A DNA stretch of 7,040 nt from an uncultured Clostridia bacterium (GTDB lineage Bacteria; Bacillota; Clostridia; Oscillospirales; Acutalibacteraceae), in the NCBI GenBank assembly GCA_947165615.1, contig CAMVBD010000070.1, forward strand, positions 1 to 7,040. Direction: 5' to 3'. Of the stretch, positions 1-5,794 are shown one piece after another (positions within the stretch are counted from its first letter, which is position 1; every line of letters starts with the position of its first letter). The translations under genes and the position numbers were made by a program. The notes under the pieces were generated by a model that was given only the letters and a program-made list of their open reading frames with translations, searched no databases and had not been told where the DNA came from.

Positions 1-372
1 ATCCGCTTTCTGGAGCACTGCGGAGATCATCGGCCATCCGTCGTTCGTGACGCGGATGTAGCTGTAGCCCTTGTCGTCCTTGAGGAGGATGTTGTACTTC
101 GGCTTGTTCTGCTTGATCAGGCTGCACTCAAGCACAAGCGCCTCGAACTCGCTGCCGACGATGACGTAGTCGAAGTCGCTGACGTTCTGGACCATGCGGC
201 GGACCTTGGTCGTGTGGTTGTTCTGCGAGCCGAAATACTGGCTGACGCGGTTTTTGAGGACCTTGGCCTTGCCGATGTAAATGATCTGGCCTTTTGCGTT
301 TTTCATGATATAGACGCCCGGCTCCTCCGGCAGTGCCATGGCTTTTTTGCGCAGTTCCTCGAGCTTTGTCAT
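1..372 (-). CDS. uvrC: UvrC, excinuclease ABC subunit C (N-terminal part, runs off the left edge)
   Basis: UvrC is the nuclease subunit of the UvrABC nucleotide excision repair complex and cuts on both sides of a DNA lesion in the cytoplasm. The 124 visible residues are the N-terminal GIY-YIG nuclease domain, which makes the 3' incision: [10 protein letters not shown] with the GVY half near residue 20, then [14 protein letters not shown] with the YIG half near residue 32, the Arg of KNRV, the EFEAL segment with the metal-binding Glu, and the family's [22 protein letters not shown] stretch. Two in-frame ATGs exist, at 378 and 372. I chose 372 because AGGAGG (385-380) lies 7 bases before it and only 1 base before 378. 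The UVR, RNase H-like and HhH parts lie outside the window. The gene starts 26 bases beyond the HPr terminator, and no promoter of its own is evident. The identification is certain; only the C-terminal extent is unseen. Confidence 0.97.
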   Translation of the reverse strand, partial: MTKLEELRKKAMALPEEPGVYIMKNAKGQIIYIGKAKVLKNRVSQYFGSQNNHTTKVRRMVQNVSDFDYVIVGSEFEALVLECSLIKQNKPKYNILLKDDKGYSYIRVTNDGWPMISAVLQKAD

Positions 373-379
373 AAGCATC

Positions 380-385
380 CCTCCT
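380..385 (-). promoter_or_regulatory. Ribosome binding site of uvrC (decides the start)
   Basis: AGGAGG on the minus strand, 7 bases before the ATG at 372 and 1 base before the alternative ATG at 378. The spacing favours 372 as the start. Confidence 0.8.
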
Positions 386-397
386 TCCGCGTAAGAT

Positions 398-427
398 AAA
401 AAGAAAAAGCGCCGCATGAAGCAGCGC
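398..427 (-). terminator. Rho-independent terminator after the HPr gene
   Basis: On the minus strand, GCGCTGC (427-421), a five-base loop TTCAT, and GCGGCGC (415-409) form a 7-bp stem with one G-U pair, followed at once by TTTTTCTTTTT (408-398). It lies 17 bases after the HPr stop codon and 26 bases before the uvrC start, so it separates the two genes unless it leaks. Confidence 0.88.
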
Positions 428-443
428 CGTTTGCTCTGACTGA

Positions 444-707
444 TTACTCCGCGAATCCGGAAACGACCAGGCGCTCCAGCGCGTCGACGGCTTCGTTTTC
501 ATCCTGCCCGTCGGCAATGATGCGGATTTTGGTCCCGCCGATGATGCCAAGAGAAAGGATGCCCAACAGACTTTTCGCGTTTGCTCTGCGCTCTTCCTTT
601 TCGACCCAGATGGAGGAACGGAACTCGTTGGCCTTCTGGATGAAGAAGGTGGCGGGACGCGCATGCAAACCTACCTGATTCTGAACGGTGACATCTTTGA
701 TAACCAT
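444..707 (-). CDS. ptsH: HPr phosphocarrier protein of the sugar phosphotransferase system
   Basis: HPr passes phosphate from enzyme I to sugar-specific EIIA proteins. In Bacillota it is also phosphorylated on Ser46 by HPr kinase to act as CcpA co-repressor. The 87 residues match the family's usual length. The active-site segment VGLHARPA puts the catalytic histidine at exactly position 15 and the conserved Arg at 17. The regulatory segment [12 protein letters not shown] puts serine at exactly position 46. His15 argues against the paralogue Crh, which lacks it. The ATG at 707 is preferred over longer readings (up to 851) because those would include the promoter at 748-775; a GGAAGGGG sequence (726-719) lies about 11 bases before 707. 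The gene has its own promoter and terminator, so it is probably monocistronic. A true ptsH is the best reading; an HPr-family protein used for another purpose cannot be excluded from sequence alone. Confidence 0.95.
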   Translation of the reverse strand: MVIKDVTVQNQVGLHARPATFFIQKANEFRSSIWVEKEERRANAKSLLGILSLGIIGGTKIRIIADGQDENEAVDALERLVVSGFAE

Positions 708-747
708 AAATATATAGACCCCTTCCGGTGAATTCATTCTTGGTAGT

Positions 748-775
748 ATTATATCACAATCTTGAAATGAGTCAA
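748..775 (-). promoter_or_regulatory. Sigma-A-type promoter of the HPr gene
   Basis: On the minus strand, TTGACT (775-770, 5 of 6 bases matching consensus), a 16-base spacer and a perfect TATAAT (753-748). Transcription would start near 741, just upstream of an unused ATG at 737, and this supports the HPr start at 707. The spacer is one base below the optimum. Confidence 0.85.
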
Positions 776-810
776 TCAAAAGAAATGATTTCAAAAATAT
801 TTCGTTCGAA

Positions 811-890
811 GGACTAAAAGCCGCCAAAACAGAAAAGCCCGTTTTGTGCACTTTTGCTATAATTTTTTCGGCGTTTTCAGCGTTTAGTCC
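811..890 (-). other. Foldable 3' region after trmD (nested inverted repeats)
   Basis: The outer arms GGACTAAA (811-818) and TTTAGTCC (883-890) are perfect 8-base inverted complements, and the right arm includes the trmD stop codon. Inside are GCCG (820-823) with CGGC (869-872), and CAAAAC (825-830) with GTTTTG (841-846). The inner hairpin could be a weak terminator for the rimM-trmD transcript, but no continuous T-run follows the stem, so I leave it as structured RNA of unknown function. Nothing else, and no gene, is seen in 776-883. Confidence 0.45.
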
Positions 891-1630
891 AAGTCTTCGT
901 CCTTCTTTGTCAGACTTTGAAGGAATTTTTTGTCGGACTTGTCAAGTTCAGCGGTCTTTAGGAGGTCCGGCCGGCGCTCGTACGTCCGCCGGAGGGACTC
1001 CTGCCGCTTCCAGGTTTCGATGTTGGCGTGATGGCCGGAGACAAGGACCTCGGGCACGGTCTTGCCGTTCCACTCATAGGGCTTTGTGTACTGCGGATGT
1101 TCTAAGAGCGAAGCGTAATGGCTTTCCTCCGAATACGCCGTTTCGTTCGGCAGCACGCCGTCGATCATGCGGGCAACGCAGTCCGTCAGGACAAGCGCCG
1201 GAAGTTCCCCGCCCGTAAGGACGTAGTCGCCGATGGACAGTTCCTCGTCGACGATCTCCTCGAGCACGCGCTCGTCCACGCCCTCGTAATGCCCGCACAA
1301 AAGGACCAAATGGTCCATCCGCGCCAGTTCCCTTGCGCGCGTCTGCGTCAGCACCTTTCCCTGCGGGGAGAGGTAAATGACGTGGGGCTTTTGGGCGCTT
1401 TCTGCGGCGACGGCCCTGTAGCAGTCGTAGATCGGCTGCGCCTGCATGAGCATCCCCATGCCGCCGCCATAGGGCGTGTCGTCCACGCGCCGGTGTTTAT
1501 CGAGCGTATAGTCGCGGATATTGACGGCGCGCACGTCCAGTTTTCCGGCGGCGATGGCGCGCCCGACGATGCTTTCATGAAAGACGGCCCGGCACATATC
1601 CGGAAACAGGGTCAGAATGTCAATGCGCAT
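884..1630 (-). CDS. trmD: TrmD, tRNA (guanine-37-N1)-methyltransferase
   Basis: TrmD uses S-adenosylmethionine to methylate G37 next to the anticodon and so prevents +1 frameshifting; it works as a cytoplasmic dimer. The 248 residues can be aligned by eye with E. coli TrmD without gaps over the first 170 positions. The trefoil-knot SPOUT core is present: VDDTPYGGGMGML (about 49-61), YLSPQG (86-91), CGHYEGVDERV (112-122) and SIGDYVLTGGELPAL (132-146). Arg154 is present, but the position matching the catalytic Asp169 of E. coli is Glu. The C-terminal tRNA-binding part has VSGHHANIETW and ESLRRTYERRPDLL. I chose the ATG at 1630; a TTG two codons earlier (1636) has poorer spacing to AAAGGA (1646-1641). 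The gene overlaps the end of rimM by 11 bases, so translation is probably coupled. No rplS follows, although it often does. Confidence 0.97.
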   Translation of the reverse strand: MRIDILTLFPDMCRAVFHESIVGRAIAAGKLDVRAVNIRDYTLDKHRRVDDTPYGGGMGMLMQAQPIYDCYRAVAAESAQKPHVIYLSPQGKVLTQTRARELARMDHLVLLCGHYEGVDERVLEEIVDEELSIGDYVLTGGELPALVLTDCVARMIDGVLPNETAYSEESHYASLLEHPQYTKPYEWNGKTVPEVLVSGHHANIETWKRQESLRRTYERRPDLLKTAELDKSDKKFLQSLTKKDEDLD

Positions 1631-2141
1631 CGTCAAACAGTCCTTTCAGCGGCCGGATGACGGCTTTGTTTTCCGCGACGTCCGCGCCGAGAACGACGTC
1701 CTTGATGGCGGGGATGTGCACGTCGCGCCCGTCAGGGGTGCGGATTACCCAAATGTCGTTTGCGCCGGTATTGTAGACGTCCGTAATGACGCCCCAAACC
1801 TTTTCGGGGTCGTCCGCGTCGTACGCCGTGCAGCCGATGAGTTCGGCGATGAACCACGCGCCGTCTTTGAGGCCCGCGTCTTCCCGTCGGATGTAAAGGA
1901 CGGTATCGCGCAGCGCCTCGGCCTTTTCGACGGAGTCGACGCCCTTTAAGATCAGGAGCACCTGTTTTTTATGGGGACGCGCCGAGAGCACGTCAACAGA
2001 GCGGTTTCCCTCGGGATCGAGGAAATCCGCTTTTAGCGGTTGGACAAATTCCGGTGAAGCGCACCAGTAGTCGTGCTTCATCTCACCGCGCACGCCGTGC
2101 GTTCCCACGATTGGACCGAGTTCGAGATAGCGTTTGATCAT
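1620..2141 (-). CDS. rimM: RimM, 16S rRNA processing / 30S maturation factor
   Basis: RimM binds ribosomal protein S19 in the 30S head and assists maturation of the 3' domain of 16S rRNA. The 173 residues are the family's usual length. The N-terminal barrel begins with the signature GPIVGTHGVRGEMK (about 9-22). The C-terminal PRC-barrel half contains GAWFIAELIGCTAYD, WGVITDVYNTGANDIWVI and IPAIKDVVL. The start is the ATG at 2141, whose ATGA overlaps the TGA of the upstream oxidoreductase frame (2140-2138). Reading further upstream in this frame only produces a low-complexity Arg-rich shadow. The ribosome binding site is weak (GAGATCCCCGAG), so translation probably depends on coupling to the upstream gene. 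It is followed by trmD, its usual partner, but is not preceded by rpsP. Confidence 0.95.
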   Translation of the reverse strand: MIKRYLELGPIVGTHGVRGEMKHDYWCASPEFVQPLKADFLDPEGNRSVDVLSARPHKKQVLLILKGVDSVEKAEALRDTVLYIRREDAGLKDGAWFIAELIGCTAYDADDPEKVWGVITDVYNTGANDIWVIRTPDGRDVHIPAIKDVVLGADVAENKAVIRPLKGLFDDAH

Positions 2142-3291
2142 ATCTCGGGGATCTCGAGGGTGATCTCTTTGCCGAGTCTCGCGGACTTGGCGATCCCGTC
2201 GATGATGGCCTGGTTGTAAAGGATCTGCGAGGACGGGACGGGCGCCTTGCCGCCCTCCTTGACGGCGTCGACGAACAGGCGGATCTTCTTGTAGAAGTTG
2301 TCGGTGTCGTCGTTCTTTTCGGGGATCTCCATTTCGACCTCTTCGCCTGCCACGGTCTTGTAGATCTTGAGCGGGCCGCCGATGGAGCCGTTCCAGCACT
2401 CCGTGGACGGGACTCTGAGGCCGCCCTTGGTGCCGAGGATGATGGTGTCGCCGGGGGTGTCGAGGTTCATGGCCCAGGAAATGCGGAAGTCGAGCACGAT
2501 GTCGTCCTCGAGGCGGATGAACGCTGCGGCGAAATCGTCAACGGTGAAGACCTTGGCGTATTCGGGATGACCCTCGTAGTAATTCGGATCGGTGCCGAAA
2601 AGGCGGACGTATAGCCCGAAACGGACAGGGGCTTCGGATAGCCGATGGCGTTGAGCACCATGTCCAGCGAATAGCAGCCGATGTCGGCAAGCGCGCCGAG
2701 ACCCGCAGTCTTTTCCTCAATAAAGGAGGTGCCGTAGGGGGTGGGGATGCCGCGGCGTCTGCCGCCGCCGGTCTGGATGTAGTAGATCTGGCCGAGTTCG
2801 CCCGACTGGACGATCTTGCGGATCATCTTCATGTTCTCGTCGAAGCGGGGCTGGAAGCCGATTGACAGGATCTTGCCGCTGGCCTTTTCGGCCTTGCAGA
2901 TGGCGACCGCCTCCTCAAGCGTGACGCACATGGGCTTTTCGAGCAGGACGTTGACGCCGTGCTCCAGCGCGTAGATCGTGCATTCGGCATGGGTCTTGTT
3001 GTAGGTGCAAACGCTGACCGCGTCCAGTTGTTCGTTGTCGATCAGGCTCTTGTGATCGGGATAGAGGCGTACGCCCTCGATGCCGTTGGCCTTGCAGAAC
3101 TTTTCCGCCTTGCCGGGGATCAGATCCGCGGCGGCGACGATCTCGACGTCCGGGCACTTGAGGTAATTCGCGACGTGCGCTTCGGCGATCCAGCCGGTGC
3201 CGATGATACCGATGCGGATCTTTTTGTCCGTCGTGATCTCTTTGCTCTCTTCGACGGCCTCTTTGAATCTGTCAAGAATACTTCCTGCCAT
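2138..3291 (-). pseudogene. Gfo/Idh/MocA-family oxidoreductase, interrupted by a one-base frameshift
   Basis: This is an NAD(P)-dependent sugar or cyclitol dehydrogenase-type enzyme whose substrate is not readable. The N-terminal frame (ATG at 3291, AGGAGG 9 bases upstream) gives 231 good residues: Rossmann motif GIIGTGWIAEAH (28-39), catalytic EKP (118-120), and DIGCY (203-207). In the run of four A at 2598-2601 (TTTT on the coding strand) the frame is lost, and the original frame ends at a TGA at 2469-2467. The other frame continues the same protein without a break: FGTDPNYYEGHPEYAKVF, then DFAAAFIRLEDDIVLDFRIS, ending LGKEITLEIPEI. One extra T in that run would restore a 384-residue protein. 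The gap to the phosphatase upstream is 18 bases, and the end overlaps rimM. It is either a sequencing or assembly deletion in a homopolymer or a recent inactivation; no other defect is seen, which favours an intact gene. Confidence 0.88.
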
Positions 3292-3309
3292 AATCTTTTT
3301 CCTCCTATT

Positions 3310-4104
3310 TTAACTGAGCAGACTCAGCATTTTGCTGTGAAGCGCAGGAGACGCCGCGAGCACCGACGTTTTTTCGCCGATTTTTACGGGCTCTCCTTTG
3401 ATATCCGTGATGACGCCGCCGGCCTCCTGTAAGATGAGCAGCCCCGCCGCGTAATCCCACGGTGAAAGGGTCTCCTCAAAGAAAGCGTCCGCGCGTCCCG
3501 CGGCGACGTTGACAAGGTCCAGCGCCGCGCTGCCGCCGCGCCGGATGTCGGCCGAGACGAGAAACACCTGATACAGTTTTTTGAAAAACGAGTCGCCGTG
3601 CTCCAGCCGGTTATAGGGCGAAGTGCCGAAGGCGACGAGCGCCTTTTCGAGCGGACGGTCCGACACGCGGATGGGGCGGTCGTTTACGAACGCGCCCTGT
3701 CCCCTGACGGCCCAGAACATTTCGTCCATATAGGGGTCGTAGACCGCGCCGAAAAGGGGCTGTCTTTTGTCGTACAGCGCGACGCTGACGGCGGAGGTGT
3801 GCAGCTCGTGGATAAAGTTTGTGGTGCCGTCGATGGGGTCGATGATAAAGCACAGCCCGCCGTCGAGCAGCTCCGGCGGATTCTCCTTTTCCTCCGCAAA
3901 GAACGCGGCGTCCGGAAAGGCTTTGGAGAGCGCCTCCATCAGCGTATTCTGGACCTTGACGTCAAACACGGTCACAAAATTGGCGGCGCCGGCCTTGTCG
4001 GAGATGGCGCCGTTTTTTGCCTCGACGTTGTGGGCAGACAGCATGATCTCGCCGCCTTTTTTCATGGCGGCGAATACCGATTCGATGTTTTCCTGCGTGA
4101 TCAC
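3310..4104 (-). CDS. Inositol monophosphatase family protein
   Basis: The family comprises Mg2+-dependent, lithium-sensitive phosphatases acting on myo-inositol 1-phosphate, and in bacteria often on other sugar or nucleotide phosphates. The 264 residues match the usual length. Metal-binding residues are all visible: the Glu pair in FFAEEKEN (71-72), DPIDGTTNF (Asp89 and Asp92) and WDYAAG (Asp217). GGVITD near 229-234 is the usual C-terminal family signature. The start is a GTG at 4104: the acetyltransferase stop lies in the same frame only 3 bases upstream, and GAGG of GAGGAATAA is 8 bases before the GTG. The next ATG, at residue 14, has no better ribosome site. The gene is in the middle of an operon, between a GNAT acetyltransferase and an oxidoreductase that may act on the dephosphorylated product; that link is inference. 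The exact substrate, and a suhB assignment, cannot be decided. Confidence 0.93.
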   Translation of the reverse strand: MITQENIESVFAAMKKGGEIMLSAHNVEAKNGAISDKAGAANFVTVFDVKVQNTLMEALSKAFPDAAFFAEEKENPPELLDGGLCFIIDPIDGTTNFIHELHTSAVSVALYDKRQPLFGAVYDPYMDEMFWAVRGQGAFVNDRPIRVSDRPLEKALVAFGTSPYNRLEHGDSFFKKLYQVFLVSADIRRGGSAALDLVNVAAGRADAFFEETLSPWDYAAGLLILQEAGGVITDIKGEPVKIGEKTSVLAASPALHSKMLSLLS

Positions 4105-4107
4105 GGT

Positions 4108-4671
4108 TTATTCCTCAAAGTCATGGACCATCGTCTTGCCGTAGCGGGTCGTCAGAATGGTCTCAAAGCCGTTTTTCTCGAAGAAGCGGATCTGGTCCTC
4201 GTTGTTTTCCTCGCACACGGCCATAACGCCCTGCACGAACTTGCGCTTCAGGTGGGATTTGAGCGCGGTCAAAAGCATGCTGCCGACACCGAGGTTCTGG
4301 CTGTCAAGCGCGACGTCCAGATACAGATGCGCGGGGTAATAGCGCCGGTACATGCCGAATTTGAGCATATCGAACTTGGCGTCCACGTAGCACTTTGCGC
4401 TGATGGCGGCGGCCTTTGGAATGTATTTTTCGGTAAAGGTGCGCTCGTAGGTATTGAAGTTTTCGCTGCAGAGGATATAGCCGACCACAGCGCCGTCGTC
4501 GTCCACCGCGACGAAGCAGTTTTCCCGCTCCTGCTCGATATAATACTGGCAGCGCATTAAAAGCGTAAAGGCCTTCCGGTCCTCCGGCGCGTTGGCGCAG
4601 CCCGCGTTTTCGAGGCAGATCCTTTCGACCTGCTCCCGGTCGCCGATATTGTAGCGTCTGACTGAAATCAT
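4108..4671 (-). CDS. GNAT-family N-acetyltransferase
   Basis: This protein transfers an acetyl group from acetyl-CoA to an unknown amine. The 187 residues carry the fold: an N-terminal strand and helix (ISVRRYNIGDREQVERICLE), a central strand CFVAVDDDGAVVGYILC (52-68), and motif A LYLDVALDSQNLGVGSMLL (116-134), in which Gln125, Gly128 and Gly130 form the pyrophosphate-binding loop. The C-terminal FFEKNGFETI (about 163-172) is the usual motif B end. A segment with many Tyr, Lys and Phe residues (about 74-112) between the second strand and motif A is longer than in minimal GNATs and may form the acceptor site. The start ATG at 4671 has GAGGTG (4685-4680) 8 bases upstream and follows a good promoter, making this the first gene of the five-gene cluster. 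The resemblance is at family level only and no substrate is proposed. Confidence 0.9.
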   Translation of the reverse strand: MISVRRYNIGDREQVERICLENAGCANAPEDRKAFTLLMRCQYYIEQERENCFVAVDDDGAVVGYILCSENFNTYERTFTEKYIPKAAAISAKCYVDAKFDMLKFGMYRRYYPAHLYLDVALDSQNLGVGSMLLTALKSHLKRKFVQGVMAVCEENNEDQIRFFEKNGFETILTTRYGKTMVHDFEE

Positions 4672-4692
4672 AATCGCAACACCTCAAATTGT

Positions 4693-4721
4693 ATTTTACT
4701 AAATATTTTTGAAAAAGTCTA
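4693..4721 (-). promoter_or_regulatory. Sigma-A-type promoter of the GNAT-IMPase-oxidoreductase-rimM-trmD cluster
   Basis: On the minus strand, TAGACT (4721-4716, 4 of 6 consensus bases), a 17-base spacer and TAAAAT (4698-4693, 5 of 6). The predicted start is near 4686, leaving a leader of about 15 bases that holds the ribosome binding site. It lies in the AT-rich divergent spacer 4672-4768. For the plus-strand gene I see TAAAAT at 4743-4748 but no matching -35 box, so I do not call a promoter there. Confidence 0.65.
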
Positions 4722-4768
4722 TATCTTTTTACGAAAAGATGTTAAAATATTGGAAAGGAGGCGTGGGT

Positions 4769-5740
4769 ATGAAAATCGCAACCGTCGGCACGTCCGATAT
4801 TACAAGAAAGATGATCTCCGCCATTCGCAAAAAAACGGACCTTACGCTACAGGCGGTTTATTCAAGGGACCGCGAAAAAGCAAAGGCGTTTGCTTTGGAG
4901 CACGGCGCCCCGCTCTGGTTTGACGACCTTAATGCCATGGCTGCCTGCAGGGACGTGGACACCGTTTATATCGCAAGCCCGAACGCCTTCCATTTCCGGC
5001 AGGCAAAGCTTTTTTTAGAGCACGGCAAGCACGTTCTGTGCGAAAAGCCGATGACGGCGACAAAGGATGAGCAAGACGCTTTGTATGAACTTGCGGACAG
5101 GCAGGGACTCATTCTGGTGGAAGCCATCATGCCGCTGTGGGCGCCGGTCTTTCCCGCCATAAAAAAGGCGCTGGGAGAGATCGGGACCGTGCGCGCGGCG
5201 CGCCTGACCTACTGCCAGCTGTCCTCAAAATACCCGGCGTTTCTCCGTGGCGAGACGCCGAACATCTTTAACCCCGCCATGCAGGCAGGCGCCCTGATGG
5301 ACATCGGCGTTTATCCGCTGTACGTAGCCGCCGCGCTGTTCGGAAAGCCGGACGCGGTGCTGTCCGACGCGGTGTTTTTGTCCTCCGGCGCGGACGCGGC
5401 GGGGAGCGTCATCCTGAAATACGGCGACAAGACGGTAAGCGTGGACTATTCCAAGGTCGCGCAGGGCTTTGCGCCGAGCGAGATCCTCGGCGACGCCGGC
5501 ACCGTGCAGATCGACGCCGTAAGCCAGCTCGGCGGCGTCCGCATTCTCCGAAAAGACGGGCAGGCAGTCGAGATCCACGGGGAGGCCGACCGGGACGAAG
5601 TGATGGGGGCGGAGGCGAACGCCTTTATGAAACTGGCGCTCGAAGGGCCGTCTCCCCTGTATGACGAAGCGAGGACGGTCGCCGGAACCGTGCGGGAGAT
5701 CACGGACGAGGTGCGGCGGCAGAACGGATTCCCGTTCTGA
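4769..5740 (+). CDS. Gfo/Idh/MocA-family oxidoreductase (intact, divergent)
   Basis: This is an NAD(P)-dependent dehydrogenase of the MviM type, resembling the group that includes dimeric dihydrodiol dehydrogenases; the substrate is unknown. The 323 residues hold an N-terminal Rossmann domain (KIATVGTSDITRKMI, about 2-16), VYSRDREKAKAFA after the second strand, IASPNAFHF (68-76), catalytic-type EKP (92-94), and the C-terminal substrate domain with GALMDIGVYPLY (164-175; Asp168 and Tyr172). The first glycine-rich loop reads VGTSD rather than the usual GxGxxG/A, as in several members of this subgroup. The ATG at 4769 is chosen over a TTG at 4709 because AAAGGAGG (4754-4761) lies 7 bases before it. 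It is the only plus-strand gene, it is single, and it ends before a strong terminator. It is not a close copy of the other oxidoreductase in the window: only the general motifs are shared. Confidence 0.93.
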   Translation: MKIATVGTSDITRKMISAIRKKTDLTLQAVYSRDREKAKAFALEHGAPLWFDDLNAMAACRDVDTVYIASPNAFHFRQAKLFLEHGKHVLCEKPMTATKDEQDALYELADRQGLILVEAIMPLWAPVFPAIKKALGEIGTVRAARLTYCQLSSKYPAFLRGETPNIFNPAMQAGALMDIGVYPLYVAAALFGKPDAVLSDAVFLSSGADAAGSVILKYGDKTVSVDYSKVAQGFAPSEILGDAGTVQIDAVSQLGGVRILRKDGQAVEIHGEADRDEVMGAEANAFMKLALEGPSPLYDEARTVAGTVREITDEVRRQNGFPF

Positions 5741-5760
5741 GCGGCATTCCATAGACAAAG

Positions 5761-5789
5761 AAAAAGACGGAGGCGCCCTCCGTCTTTTT
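5761..5789. terminator. Bidirectional rho-independent terminator between convergent genes
   Basis: AAAAAGACGGAGG (5761-5773), loop CGC, CCTCCGTCTTTTT (5777-5789): a perfect 13-bp stem. On the plus strand, more T follows (5792-5796). On the minus strand, the A-run on the left gives the T-tract. It serves the oxidoreductase ending at 5740 and the glycosidase ending at 5795. Confidence 0.93.
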
Positions 5790-5794
5790 GCTTT

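Noticed and set aside
444..851. Longer HPr reading starting at 851
   Set aside because: The extra N-terminus would be translated from DNA that contains the HPr promoter, and HPr proteins begin at the position of the 707 start.
858..863. TATAAT on the plus strand as a promoter
   Set aside because: No -35 box at suitable spacing and no plus-strand gene follows; it sits in the AT-rich end of the trmD 3' region.
1620..2399. Longer RimM reading starting upstream in the oxidoreductase
   Set aside because: The added residues are an Arg-rich shadow of the oxidoreductase C-terminus; RimM begins at MIKRYLELGPIVG.
2598..2604. Programmed -1 ribosomal frameshift in the oxidoreductase
   Set aside because: In the zero frame the codons are GCC TTT TCG; slipping back would put the Phe tRNA on CTT with a first-base mismatch, and no clear stimulatory structure or SD-like element was recognised. 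A missing base is simpler.
3598..4560. Plus-strand open frame of 320 codons opposite the phosphatase and acetyltransferase
   Set aside because: It is antisense to two genes with clear family motifs, spans the boundary between them, has no ribosome site, and its translation resembles no family. Long shadow frames are common in GC-rich DNA.
4709..4768. N-terminal extension of the plus-strand oxidoreductase from a TTG
   Set aside because: The Rossmann strand starts directly after the ATG at 4769, which has a strong ribosome site; the extension covers the divergent promoter spacer.
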